Shown here piece after piece: positions 52,860 through 61,174 of a stretch of DNA of 64,000 bases (positions are counted from its first letter, which is position 1; each line of letters opens with the position of its first letter). The notes under the pieces are model-generated. The model ran no database searches, was not told the origin of the DNA, and saw nothing but the letters and a program-made list of their open reading frames with translations. Both the position numbers and the translations under genes were made by a program. Source of the DNA: an uncultured Veillonella sp. (lineage in GTDB: Bacteria; Bacillota; Negativicutes; Veillonellales; Veillonellaceae). The stretch covers positions 1 to 64,000 of the forward strand of contig CAKPXN010000003.1 in the NCBI GenBank assembly GCA_934202095.1, given 5' to 3'.

Positions 52860-54080
52860 ATGAAAAAACAATTCGCAGCAATCTTTGCAGCAACAGCAGT
52901 TTTGGGTGTAACTACTGCATTCGCAGCTAACCCATTCTCCGATGTAACTCCAGATTCTTGGGCATACCAAGCAGTTTCCCAATTGGCAAACGCTGGTATC
53001 GTTAACGGTTACCCAGATGGCACTTTCAAAGGCCAAAACAACATCACTCGTTACGAAATGGCTCAAATGGTAGCTAAAGCTATGGCTAACCAAGACCGCG
53101 CTAACGCTGAACAACAAGCTATGATCAACCGTTTGGCTGATGAATTCTCCAACGAATTGAACAACTTGGGCGTTCGTGTAGCTCGTTTGGAAGACCGCGT
53201 TGGTAACGTAAAAGTAACTGGCGATATGCGTCTTCGTTACCAAGATGCTGAAAAAGAAAACTCCACATTTGATGCTCGTGCACGTGTACAATTCAACGCA
53301 AAAGTAAACGATCGCACTGATGCAGTAGTTCGCTTGACTTCTGGCAACTTCGAATTTGGTAATGCTTCTAAAACTGCAACAGCATCTGTTGACCGCGCTT
53401 ATGTAAACCACAAATTCGGTGAACGCGTATCCGTTAAAGCTGGTCGTTTCGGCCAAATGATTGGTGCTGGTTTAGCATACGATGACGCTTTCGATGGTGT
53501 TCAATTCAACGCTGGTAACGACAAAGTTAACTTCCAAGCAGCTTATGGTTATGGTATTGCTGGCGATACATTAAAAACTCGCAATCAAAATAACAACCCT
53601 GAACTTGTTGTAGCTAACTTGAATGGCAAAGTTGGTAAACATGCTAATGTTGGCGGTTTCTACACTCATGTAAATGGTGAAGATCTTCAACTTGGTGGTA
53701 AAAACGTTAAAAATATCTACGGTTTCAACACAGACCTTAACTTCGATAAAGTTTGGGTTGGTGGCGAATGGTTGAAAGCTTCCAACGTAGCTAAATCTCA
53801 AGCTTGGACTGCAGGCATTGGTTATGGTAACTACAACCAAGCTAAACAAGGTACTTGGGACGTTAAGGCTCAATACTTCAACCAAAAAGAAAACGCTCCA
53901 ATCTTATCCTCCACTTGGAACCAAAACTATGGTGCTAATTCCAAAGGTTGGTTGGCAACTGTTGACTATGCATTGCAAAACAACGTTGGCTTATCCGCAT
54001 ACTACGGTTTCGACTGGAAAACTCAAAACGGTACTGACCAACACGACTTCTACCGTGCAGACCTTAACTACAAATTCTAA
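52860..54080 (+). CDS. ompM: OmpM porin, SLH-domain outer-membrane protein, paralogue C
   Basis: A 406-aa outer-membrane porin and tether. The signal peptide ends at AFA-ANP. The SLH domain spans about residues 25-77 (GYPDGTFKGQNNITRYEMAQM), the coiled coil about 80-117, and the barrel about 120-406, ending ADLNYKF. Codon choice is strongly biased to AAC, TTC, CGT/CGC and GTA, far from the AT-rich norm of the neighbours. This points to very high expression and marks it as probably the major OmpM. The N-terminal 360 bp closely match paralogue B. The SLH domain is known to bind polyamine-modified peptidoglycan in this lineage. The terminator is directly downstream. Confidence 0.95.
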   Translation: MKKQFAAIFAATAVLGVTTAFAANPFSDVTPDSWAYQAVSQLANAGIVNGYPDGTFKGQNNITRYEMAQMVAKAMANQDRANAEQQAMINRLADEFSNELNNLGVRVARLEDRVGNVKVTGDMRLRYQDAEKENSTFDARARVQFNAKVNDRTDAVVRLTSGNFEFGNASKTATASVDRAYVNHKFGERVSVKAGRFGQMIGAGLAYDDAFDGVQFNAGNDKVNFQAAYGYGIAGDTLKTRNQNNNPELVVANLNGKVGKHANVGGFYTHVNGEDLQLGGKNVKNIYGFNTDLNFDKVWVGGEWLKASNVAKSQAWTAGIGYGNYNQAKQGTWDVKAQYFNQKENAPILSSTWNQNYGANSKGWLATVDYALQNNVGLSAYYGFDWKTQNGTDQHDFYRADLNYKF

Positions 54081-54101
54081 TTTGATAGTTACAAATATAA
54101 A

Positions 54102-54129
54102 AGGGACTCCTTCGGGAGTCTCTTTTTTT
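54102..54129 (+). terminator. Rho-independent terminator after ompM paralogue C
   Basis: AGGGACTCC (54102-54110), a TTCG tetraloop and GGAGTCTCT (54115-54123), followed by a T-run. A TATAAT at 54147-54152 just after it may be the -10 for the next unit. Confidence 0.93.
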
Positions 54130-54187
54130 GTACCCCTTATAAATGGTATAATAGATAAATACAGTAATTATATAAGGAGGTCTGCTG

Positions 54188-55000
54188 ATGAATCCTTCTT
54201 TTTCACATATTCAGATGGTGGCCATCGATTGTGATGAAACATTGTTGCGTAGCGATAACACGGTGTCAGAGTATACTAAAGATGTTCTGCATCGATTACA
54301 AGATAAAGGCATTCGTATCACTATTGCGACAGGTCGCATGTATCAGACGGCAAAGCCTGTTGGTATGTCCTTACAGCTTGGTAATGTGCCGATGATATTA
54401 TTTTCTGGAGGTCTCATTCAAGAATTGGAATCAGGTTGTAAGTTATTTGAGCGGACAGTGCCATTAGATACGGTACAGCGCATTTGGAACATAGCTCGTC
54501 AATATGGATGGCATATTCAATCTTATGTAGATGATCATCTCTTGTGTCATCATCAGGATTGGCAATCAGATGTATATGAACGTCAAACAGGGGCTAAAGC
54601 TGAATTTTTAGGCGATTCGTTGTATGAACTTTCACGAGAACCAAACAAATTAATTGCTATAGATACTGTTGAAAACATAGATACCATTATTGATACGTTG
54701 ACGCCCATTGTAGGTGATACGGCTACGTTAGTGCGAAGCCAAAAGGATTTTTTAGAAATTATTGCACCTCATGTATCTAAGGGGGATGCATTAGAGCAGT
54801 TAGCACAACAATATGGAATTGGCCTAGAGCATATCGTTTCCTTTGGCAATGCGGAGAACGATATATCTATGTTATCCAAAACGGGGTACTCAGTAGCCGT
54901 TAAAAATGCTGTAGATCATGTAAAATCGGTAGCCCATGAGGTATGTGGACATCATAATGAAGATGGCGTAGCTCATTGGATTGAAGAACATTTATTATAA
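54188..55000 (+). CDS. Cof-type HAD-superfamily hydrolase
   Basis: A 270-aa cytoplasmic phosphatase of HAD subfamily IIB. Motif I is IDCDETLLRSD (about residues 13-23), motif II is ITIATGR, and the late motif is VSFGNAENDISML. A cap domain lies at about 90-190. Members dephosphorylate sugar phosphates, FMN or similar small molecules, and the substrate cannot be read here. A strong RBS (TAAGGAGG) precedes it. It starts the unit that leads into rapZ-yvcK-whiA. Confidence 0.88.
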   Translation: MNPSFSHIQMVAIDCDETLLRSDNTVSEYTKDVLHRLQDKGIRITIATGRMYQTAKPVGMSLQLGNVPMILFSGGLIQELESGCKLFERTVPLDTVQRIWNIARQYGWHIQSYVDDHLLCHHQDWQSDVYERQTGAKAEFLGDSLYELSREPNKLIAIDTVENIDTIIDTLTPIVGDTATLVRSQKDFLEIIAPHVSKGDALEQLAQQYGIGLEHIVSFGNAENDISMLSKTGYSVAVKNAVDHVKSVAHEVCGHHNEDGVAHWIEEHLL

Positions 55001-55011
55001 TGGAGTAAGGT

Positions 55012-55923
55012 ATGGAAGCATTTCGTTTATTAATCGTAACTGGCATGTCTGGTGCTGGAAAAACACAGGTATTACAGGCATTAGAAGATATGGGCTATCT
55101 CTGTGTAGACAATATTCCGCCTGTATTAATACCGAAACTGAGTGAAATTTGTCGTCAAGGTGGAGACCGCACCAATCGCGTGGCCCTCGTTGTCGATATT
55201 CGTGGCGGTGAATTCTTTGAGGCTTTATCTGCTTCGTTAGAAACCTTGAAAGAGATGAAGGTAGACTATGAAATCGTTTTCATGGATGCTAGCGATGAAA
55301 CCTTGATTCGTCGGTATAAGGAATCACGCCGTAGTCATCCACTCGCACCAAGCGGTCGCATTACAACAGGCCTAAGAAAAGAACGTCAAATTCTAGATTC
55401 TGTGCGCCATAAAGCGGATTACATTATCGATACTACGGATATGAAAACCGCAAACTTAAAGGAATACTTGAAAAAACGCTTTACCCAAGTGGCAGATAAA
55501 CACGGCATGTCCGTAACTGTTGTTAGCTTTGGCTTTAAATACGGCTTGCCATTGGATGCAGATATGATTTGGGACGTTCGTTTCTTGCCAAATCCGTTCT
55601 ATATTCCTGAATATCGTCATAAAACGGGGCGTGTGCAGGTCGTTAACGACTATATTCACTCCTTTGAGGTAACGGAAGAATTTAAAACACACTATTTTAA
55701 TACCATGGATTTTCTTGTGCCTAATTATGAGAAGGAAGGCAAAGCTCAATTTATTGTAGCTGTTGGTTGTACAGGTGGTATGCACCGATCCGTTGCCATG
55801 GCAGAGGCTTTGTATGCTCATTTATTAGAAAAAGGGTATCGTGTCACCGTAGAACATCGGGATATGATGAAAAATAATGTGGAAGAAGATTTTAATCCAC
55901 ATCAAGCAGATCTAGGGGATTAA
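55012..55923 (+). CDS. rapZ: RNase adapter protein RapZ / YvcJ nucleotide-binding protein
   Basis: A 303-aa P-loop protein. Walker A is GMSGAGKTQ (residues 11-19). DNIPPVLI and VDIRGGEF are family motifs. The C-terminal domain holds GCTGGMHRSVAMAEAL, which in E. coli RapZ senses glucosamine 6-phosphate and binds sRNA. In Firmicutes (YvcJ) the role is less clear but touches nucleotide signalling and cell envelope. It is followed 11 bp later by yvcK, the conserved yvcJKL order. Confidence 0.95.
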   Translation: MEAFRLLIVTGMSGAGKTQVLQALEDMGYLCVDNIPPVLIPKLSEICRQGGDRTNRVALVVDIRGGEFFEALSASLETLKEMKVDYEIVFMDASDETLIRRYKESRRSHPLAPSGRITTGLRKERQILDSVRHKADYIIDTTDMKTANLKEYLKKRFTQVADKHGMSVTVVSFGFKYGLPLDADMIWDVRFLPNPFYIPEYRHKTGRVQVVNDYIHSFEVTEEFKTHYFNTMDFLVPNYEKEGKAQFIVAVGCTGGMHRSVAMAEALYAHLLEKGYRVTVEHRDMMKNNVEEDFNPHQADLGD

Positions 55924-55934
55924 AAGAGGTTTAT

Positions 55935-57284
55935 ATGTTACGAAAACGTTGGTTCCGGTGGTTAATTCCGGGCCTCAATATAAAACGTTGGCTTGCTCTC
56001 TATAGTTTGGGGGTTGGCTTATTAATCATAGGCATTTCACTCTTATTTAACTATCAATGGTTATCGTATATAGAGGACATTGTTCTTGCCTATTCCTATT
56101 CCTTAACGGGATATTATAATTACAATGTGTTAATTTTAGTGGGGGCTGTGCTCATCGGTATAGCGGCCATCTTGATTTTACTTGGTACCAGCAAGGTGAT
56201 TAAAACCATTATCCGTGCGGTTTTACCGGACCCATCTAGCAAGGTATCGGATATTATCTTTCAAAATATCCGCCTCGATAAAGGCCCTAAAATCGTCGTT
56301 ATTGGAGGTGGTACGGGCTTATCCAATTTATTGCGCGGTTTGAAAGCTCACACATCTAATTTATCGGCTATCGTTACGGTTGCCGATGATGGCGGTTCTT
56401 CCGGTCGCTTGCGAGAAGATTTTAAAATGATTGCACCTGGCGATTTACGCAACTGTCTCGTGGCCCTTGCAGAACAAGAAGGTGTTATGGAAAATCTTTT
56501 CCGCTATCGTTTTGAAGGAGACAATGAGCTTTCCGGTCATAGCTTTGGGAATCTCTTTATCACGGCGTTGGCACAGGTTTATGATGGCGATATAGAGGAG
56601 GCCCTCGAAGCGGCTAGTAAATTATTGCGTGTCCGTGGTCGTGTCATTCCGTCGTCTACAGAATTTATTCAGCTTCGAGCTGAGCTCATCGATGGCACTG
56701 TCGTTGATGGTGAAAGTAATATTCCAAACGCTGGAAAGAAGATTAAACGCGTATTTAGTAGTCCTGAACATCCAAAACCAGAAGGCGCTGCATTGCGCGC
56801 CATTGATGAAGCGGATGTTATCATATTAGGCCCAGGTAGCCTCTATACGAGTATCATTCCTAATTTATTGACCGACAAAATCGCGGATCATGTGCGTGCT
56901 AGTAAGGCCAATAAGATTTATATTGCTAATGTAATGACACAACCAGGTGAAACATCAGGCTACACATTGGCAGATCATGTACAAGCTATTATCGACCATA
57001 GTGGGGTGGGCATCATCGATACGGTTCTCGCCAATGATGGACCTTTGCCAATTCAAATGGTAGAACAGTATAGCGCAGTTGGTTCAGAACCTGTAGCAAT
57101 CGATTCTAAACGTTTACAAGACATGGGTGTTCGCACGGTTAGAGCGACCCTTATTAGTCAGGAAAAACCTGCTATTCATGACCCAGAACGTTTAGGCAAG
57201 GTTCTTATGGATATCATATATGCTATGAAATCAGATATGGAACCACGGGTATTAGAATATTATTTACGTCGTGCCGATCATTAG
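55935..57284 (+). CDS. yvcK: YvcK/GlmR-family protein with N-terminal membrane segments
   Basis: A 449-aa protein. Two hydrophobic segments (about residues 20-42 and 62-85) precede the YvcK core (about 118-440), which begins VVIGGGTGLSNLLRGL (GGGTGLS at 124-130) with VADDGGSSGRLREDF following. Bacillus YvcK/GlmR (317 aa) is soluble, binds UDP-GlcNAc and steers carbon to the wall via GlmS. Here the core is membrane-tethered, a form seen in some Firmicutes. It is between rapZ and whiA. Confidence 0.93.
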   Translation: MLRKRWFRWLIPGLNIKRWLALYSLGVGLLIIGISLLFNYQWLSYIEDIVLAYSYSLTGYYNYNVLILVGAVLIGIAAILILLGTSKVIKTIIRAVLPDPSSKVSDIIFQNIRLDKGPKIVVIGGGTGLSNLLRGLKAHTSNLSAIVTVADDGGSSGRLREDFKMIAPGDLRNCLVALAEQEGVMENLFRYRFEGDNELSGHSFGNLFITALAQVYDGDIEEALEAASKLLRVRGRVIPSSTEFIQLRAELIDGTVVDGESNIPNAGKKIKRVFSSPEHPKPEGAALRAIDEADVIILGPGSLYTSIIPNLLTDKIADHVRASKANKIYIANVMTQPGETSGYTLADHVQAIIDHSGVGIIDTVLANDGPLPIQMVEQYSAVGSEPVAIDSKRLQDMGVRTVRATLISQEKPAIHDPERLGKVLMDIIYAMKSDMEPRVLEYYLRRADH

Positions 57285-57296
57285 AAAGGAAAACCT

Positions 57297-58244
57297 ATGT
57301 CTTTTGCAGAAGATGTAAAAAATGAATTATGTGCCTATGAGCCTGAAACGGATACCGATGTGGCCATGAAGATTGAAGCATCCTGCTTATTGCGCATGGG
57401 TGGTTCCTTATTGCTCGGTATGAAGGGAGCTATCGGTATACGACTAGCCACTGCTAATAATGCGGTGGCTAGACGTTTGCTAGGCATACTGAAAAAACAA
57501 TACGAATTACCGACCCATGTTATGGTGCGCCAAGGTTTGAATTTGCGGAAAAAGAATATGTATACACTAACGGTGGATCCATCTCAAGAGGGGCGTCAAG
57601 CCTTAGAAGATTTGGCCCTGTGGCCTGTTACTGTGCAGTTGCCGCGGAAGTGGTTACACTCCATGGAGGCACGACGTGCCTTCTTACGAGGTGCTTTTTT
57701 AGGGGGTGGATCCGTTAATAAACCGCAAAGTGATTATCATCTCGAGTTTATGACGGGCAACGAAGATTTTGCACGAGAAATTGTATATGTATTGAAATTA
57801 TTTCACATTCATGCAGGGCTGACAGAGCGTAAAGAAGAATACGTGGTGTACCTTAAAGAGGGGGATGCCGTAACGAATTGTTTGCAGGTCATGGGCGCAC
57901 AGTCAGCATTAATGGAATTTGAAAACGTACGCATCATGAAAACGGTTCGAAATCAGATCAATCGTCAGGTAAATTGTGAGACTGCAAATTTACAAAAAAC
58001 CGTAGATGCAGCGGTGCGCCAAGTGAAGGCCATTCGTATATTAGATGAACATATAGGTATTGATGCATTGCCGGATAAGTTAAAAATTGTAGCTAGATTG
58101 CGCTGGAATAATCCGGAAGCAAGTTTAAAAGAATTAGAAGAAATGATGAATGGTACCTTATCTAAATCTGGTATTGGGCATCGTTTGAAAAAGTTAGAAG
58201 CATTAGCCCTTACATATGATCCTATGGGGCTGGAAGAGGTTTAA
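57297..58244 (+). CDS. whiA: WhiA-family DNA-binding protein
   Basis: A 315-aa protein. The N-terminal degenerate LAGLIDADG homing-endonuclease fold spans about residues 20-205 (FLRGAFLGGGSVNKPQSDYHLEF is typical), and the C-terminal helix-turn-helix about 225-310 (ASLKELEEMMNGTLSKSGIGHRLKKLEALA). WhiA links cell division and metabolism in Gram-positives. It completes the rapZ-yvcK-whiA trio, with 12 bp to yvcK. Confidence 0.95.
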   Translation: MSFAEDVKNELCAYEPETDTDVAMKIEASCLLRMGGSLLLGMKGAIGIRLATANNAVARRLLGILKKQYELPTHVMVRQGLNLRKKNMYTLTVDPSQEGRQALEDLALWPVTVQLPRKWLHSMEARRAFLRGAFLGGGSVNKPQSDYHLEFMTGNEDFAREIVYVLKLFHIHAGLTERKEEYVVYLKEGDAVTNCLQVMGAQSALMEFENVRIMKTVRNQINRQVNCETANLQKTVDAAVRQVKAIRILDEHIGIDALPDKLKIVARLRWNNPEASLKELEEMMNGTLSKSGIGHRLKKLEALALTYDPMGLEEV

Positions 58245-58248
58245 TATT

Positions 58249-60885
58249 ATGTTATTTAAGAAAACATATAAGCTAGCAACGATGTTAGCAGTTATGGGAG
58301 CATTAACAGGTCATGCGGCAAGCGATATTGATTTGAACTCCATAGGATATTTTTCGTTTACCCCATTACCAGCGGAATTACAAGCTCAAAAGGATACATT
58401 GCTATTATCCGATAGCCCTGAATATGTAGGTCCCGTAGGCGGCGTTTTAAGTGCTGGCAGCATTAATGGCAAAGGACGTATCTACTTTTACCATGTAAAT
58501 GAAATGGCAGAGCCCCATAAGATTGCCATTATTTTAGAGAATACAGGCAATGAACCGAATGGTATTGCCGTGTTCCGTGAACTAAAATCCATTGCAACGC
58601 CAGACTATTTTGCAGCAGGCCGTGATTTATCACGGAAGGAATTAGAGCAACCATTGTCTGATAAGCCATTGTATTCTTTTGTGATGCCACCTAAGAGTCG
58701 TCAGCTCGTATTTACCGATTTAGAACATTCTCCAATACCTAAAGATGCTCTATTTACAGGTATCGTAGATTTGCAAACGAGTGCACCTGTATTTGCACGG
58801 GTTATGATGATTCCTATGAATCTCAACTCTATTGAGTCTTCGTATTGGGTAAATAACTTGCCTATCGACCATGTGCGTTTGCGCGGTACTTTCACCGGCG
58901 CAGAGCGTGAAATGGCGGTAACAAAAGAATATAATACGACACTTGGTGGCGCCTATGTAGAACTCGGTAATGATAGAGAGGACCGATTTGTAGAGGGTGT
59001 GGATGAGCTTGATAATAAAGCCTATGTAAAGGACGCAGGGAACTATGGTATTTCTTATACCGTTAAAATTCCTACAAGCGGCGAAGATCCATTCCGTCTC
59101 TATTTCAATCCATTAGGCGGCGGTTATTCTGGTTCCTTTACTGTGAAAGCACAACGTCGTTGGCAGAAGGTACCTAGTGAAAGCATGACCTATCACATCG
59201 GTGGTGATGACGGACTGATGGCATTAGGTCATAATACTGTATTAGATTCTCGATACATGGGGAACTATTACGGTGGCGATACGTTGACCATCGAGTTCAT
59301 GCCGGCTGGTGCTTCGAATTTACCGGTTCGCTTCTTACTAGTTCCAGAAGCGTTAGCCAATCCTCAATATGCACGCGTATTAGCTACTAATGAAGCTGGT
59401 CAGCGTGCATTAGAAGCAGAGGCGCAAAAAGAAGCAGCCGAAGCGGCTAAGAAGGTGGCTATTGAAGAAAAATATGTAGCAGCGAAGACGCAAAAAGAAG
59501 AACAAGCTCATCAATTAGCAGAGGCAGCTAAATTAGCGGCTGAAAAGGCAGCTGCTGCTCATAAAGCGGCTCAAGATAGACAGGCTGAGCTTGATAAACG
59601 AGATGCGGAGGAACAAGCTAAACGTAAGGCAAAAGCCGATGCAGCTGCTGAACGAGCACGTGCTAAGGCGGAAGCTGATCGACAATTGGCTGAACAAAAA
59701 GCTAAGGCTGATGCTCAAAAAGCGGAAGCAGCACGTATTGCAGCAGAGCAAAAGGCAAAAGATGATGCGGCTAAGGCAGAAGCAGCTCGTATGGCAGCCG
59801 AACAAAAAGCCAAGGCTGATGCTCAAAAAGCAGAGGCAGCACGGATCGCAGCCGAACAAGCAGCTCGTGAAAAGGCTCAGAAAGAACAGGCCGCTCGAGA
59901 AGCAGCAGAGCAAAAAGCTCGCGAGTATGCAGCAAAATTAGAAGCACAACGTTTAGAGGCGCAGCGTAAGGCTGAAGAAGAACGCATTTTAGCTGAACAA
60001 AGGGCTGAGGCGGCGCGTATTGAAGCGGAACGCAAAGCGGCAGAACAAGCGGCTAAAAACGAAGCTGAACGCCAAGAAGCGGCTAGAAAAGCAGAAGAGG
60101 CGCGTCAAGAGGCGGCTCGTCAGGCCGAGGAAAAACGCAAGGCTGCAGAAGCCAAGGCAGAAGCCGATCGCATTGCAGCAGAAGCAAAACGCGCTGAAGA
60201 GGCCAGAAAAGCCGAAGAAGCTCGTCAGGAAGCATTGCGCAAGGCCGAAATGGCTCGTCAAGAGGCTGCCCGTAAAGCTGAAGAAGAGCGCTTAGCAGCG
60301 ATTGCGAGAGCTCAAGAAGAAGCGCGTAAGGCTGAGGAAGTACGTCAACGAGAAGAGGCTCGTAGAGTGGAAGCCGCTCGTCAAGCTGAGGAGGCTCGCT
60401 TGGCAGCAATTGCTGAGGCAGCTCGACAAGCCGAAGAAGCTCGCATCCGCGAAGAAAATCGTGCTGCAGAAGCGGCACGTAAAGCAGAGCGTGAACGGAT
60501 TGCGAAGGAACAAGCCGAAGCGGCTAGAAAAGCTGAGGAAGCTCGTCAATTGGCAGAAAAACGGTACCGTGAATACGAAATTGCTCAAGAACAAGCCAAA
60601 GAGGCACGCCGTCGTGCTGATATTCAACGGGAAGCTCAGAAAAAAGCAGCTCAACGGGCTGAAGAAATCCGCTTAGCTGCACAACGACAAATTATCGCTA
60701 AGCGAAACGCAGAAATTGCACGTCAAAAATTGGCAGAAGAACGTGAAGCAGCGCGTATTGCAGCACAAGGTGGTAAACGTCGTAGCTTTGCTGAATTGAA
60801 TGATGTGAATACAAATGTGGATCAAGATGAAGATACAACACAAAATGCTGTATCCATTGATCAATTGACGAGAAAACAACAGTAA
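58249..60885 (+). CDS. Large exported protein with N-terminal beta-rich domain and a ~450-residue charged helical repeat
   Basis: An 878-aa protein that I do not recognise. The signal peptide is MLFKKTYKLATMLAVMGALTGHA. Residues about 25-385 are globular and strand-rich (SAGSINGKGRIYFYHVNEM, FRLYFNPLGGGYSGSFTVKAQRR), with no Cys. Residues about 387-837 are Ala/Glu/Lys/Arg/Gln-rich in a loose 17-18-residue repeat, predicted as a long coiled coil or single alpha-helix. The tail (838-878) is polar and acidic. TolA-like envelope spanning is conceivable, but there is no TM anchor and no Tol-Pal genes are near. ATG 58249 is chosen because the signal peptide starts there and GAAGAGG lies upstream. 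Confidence 0.75.
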   Translation: MLFKKTYKLATMLAVMGALTGHAASDIDLNSIGYFSFTPLPAELQAQKDTLLLSDSPEYVGPVGGVLSAGSINGKGRIYFYHVNEMAEPHKIAIILENTGNEPNGIAVFRELKSIATPDYFAAGRDLSRKELEQPLSDKPLYSFVMPPKSRQLVFTDLEHSPIPKDALFTGIVDLQTSAPVFARVMMIPMNLNSIESSYWVNNLPIDHVRLRGTFTGAEREMAVTKEYNTTLGGAYVELGNDREDRFVEGVDELDNKAYVKDAGNYGISYTVKIPTSGEDPFRLYFNPLGGGYSGSFTVKAQRRWQKVPSESMTYHIGGDDGLMALGHNTVLDSRYMGNYYGGDTLTIEFMPAGASNLPVRFLLVPEALANPQYARVLATNEAGQRALEAEAQKEAAEAAKKVAIEEKYVAAKTQKEEQAHQLAEAAKLAAEKAAAAHKAAQDRQAELDKRDAEEQAKRKAKADAAAERARAKAEADRQLAEQKAKADAQKAEAARIAAEQKAKDDAAKAEAARMAAEQKAKADAQKAEAARIAAEQAAREKAQKEQAAREAAEQKAREYAAKLEAQRLEAQRKAEEERILAEQRAEAARIEAERKAAEQAAKNEAERQEAARKAEEARQEAARQAEEKRKAAEAKAEADRIAAEAKRAEEARKAEEARQEALRKAEMARQEAARKAEEERLAAIARAQEEARKAEEVRQREEARRVEAARQAEEARLAAIAEAARQAEEARIREENRAAEAARKAERERIAKEQAEAARKAEEARQLAEKRYREYEIAQEQAKEARRRADIQREAQKKAAQRAEEIRLAAQRQIIAKRNAEIARQKLAEEREAARIAAQGGKRRSFAELNDVNTNVDQDEDTTQNAVSIDQLTRKQQ
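59409..60770 (+). repeat. Degenerate in-gene repeats encoding the AEQKAKADAQKAEAARIA-type helix
   Basis: The DNA encoding the helix is built of imperfect tandem units of about 51-54 bp, clearest at about 59690-59870, where KAKADAQKAEAARIAAEQ recurs with small changes. Such tracts expand and contract by slippage. They also create long spurious open frames on both strands. Confidence 0.7.
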
Positions 60886-60910
60886 AGTAATTGGTTGATT
60901 CGCAGACTTT

Positions 60911-60944
60911 ATCGGATGTCCATTAGGGCATCCGATTTGTGTTT
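60911..60944 (+). terminator. Rho-independent terminator after the coiled-coil protein gene
   Basis: An 11-bp stem (ATCGGATGTCC at 60911-60921, GGGCATCCGAT at 60926-60936) with one G-U pair, followed by TTGTGTTT. Confidence 0.82.
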
Positions 60945-60960
60945 CTTCATGGGAATTACA

Positions 60961-60989
60961 TTGACTTTCACAGGTAATTTCAGTACAAT
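60961..60989 (+). promoter_or_regulatory. Sigma-A-like promoter of the pyr operon
   Basis: TTGACT (60961-60966), a 17-bp spacer and TACAAT (60984-60989). The transcript would start near 60996 and carry a leader of about 180 nt with the PyrR site and an attenuator. Confidence 0.75.
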
Positions 60990-61040
60990 GAATAGAGATA
61001 AGTGCAATATACAGTACGAGATACTGTAGCATTACAAAAT

Positions 61041-61076
61041 CCCTTTTAAATTGGTCCAGAGAGGCTAAAAAAGGAC
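61041..61076 (+). promoter_or_regulatory. PyrR-binding anti-antiterminator in the pyr leader
   Basis: The sequence GTCCAGAGAGGCT (61054-61066), closed by GTCC/GGAC (61054-61057 with 61073-61076), matches the conserved PyrR-binding loop known from Bacillus pyr leaders. CCCTTTT (61041-61047) can pair with the AAAAGG on the 3' side to extend the stem. UMP-bound PyrR would stabilise this hairpin and favour the downstream terminator. pyrR itself is not in the window. Confidence 0.85.
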
Positions 61077-61120
61077 ATATAGTTGAAGCGCCCTCAAGGG
61101 CTTCTTTGTGCAAACTATTC

Positions 61121-61152
61121 GACCTTTTGCCCTGGGGCAAGAGGTCTTTTTT
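61121..61152 (+). terminator. Attenuator terminator before pyrB
   Basis: An 11-bp stem (61121-61131 with 61136-61146, one U-G pair) with a CTGG loop, followed by TTTTTT, 22 bp before the pyrB ATG. It ends leader transcripts when the PyrR hairpin upstream forms. Confidence 0.92.
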
Positions 61153-61174
61153 GTTATACGGTTAGGAGGCAATC

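Noticed and set aside
52854-53456. A 200-codon open frame on the - strand opposite the third ompM
   Set aside because: It is the antisense shadow of a strongly codon-biased porin gene; similar shadows lie opposite the other ompM genes. It lacks a plausible RBS and its composition mirrors the sense gene.
54188-58244. A horizontally acquired island or mobile element in the window
   Set aside because: No integrase, transposase, tRNA-flanked repeat or abrupt strand switch was found anywhere. All accepted genes are on one strand and of a coherent core type.
59591-60676. Several Lys/Arg- or Leu/Phe-rich open frames on both strands within the coiled-coil gene
   Set aside because: They arise from the GCN/GAA/CGN repeat composition of the helix-coding DNA. 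The long frame on the + strand from 58249 explains the region with a signal peptide and continuous coding.
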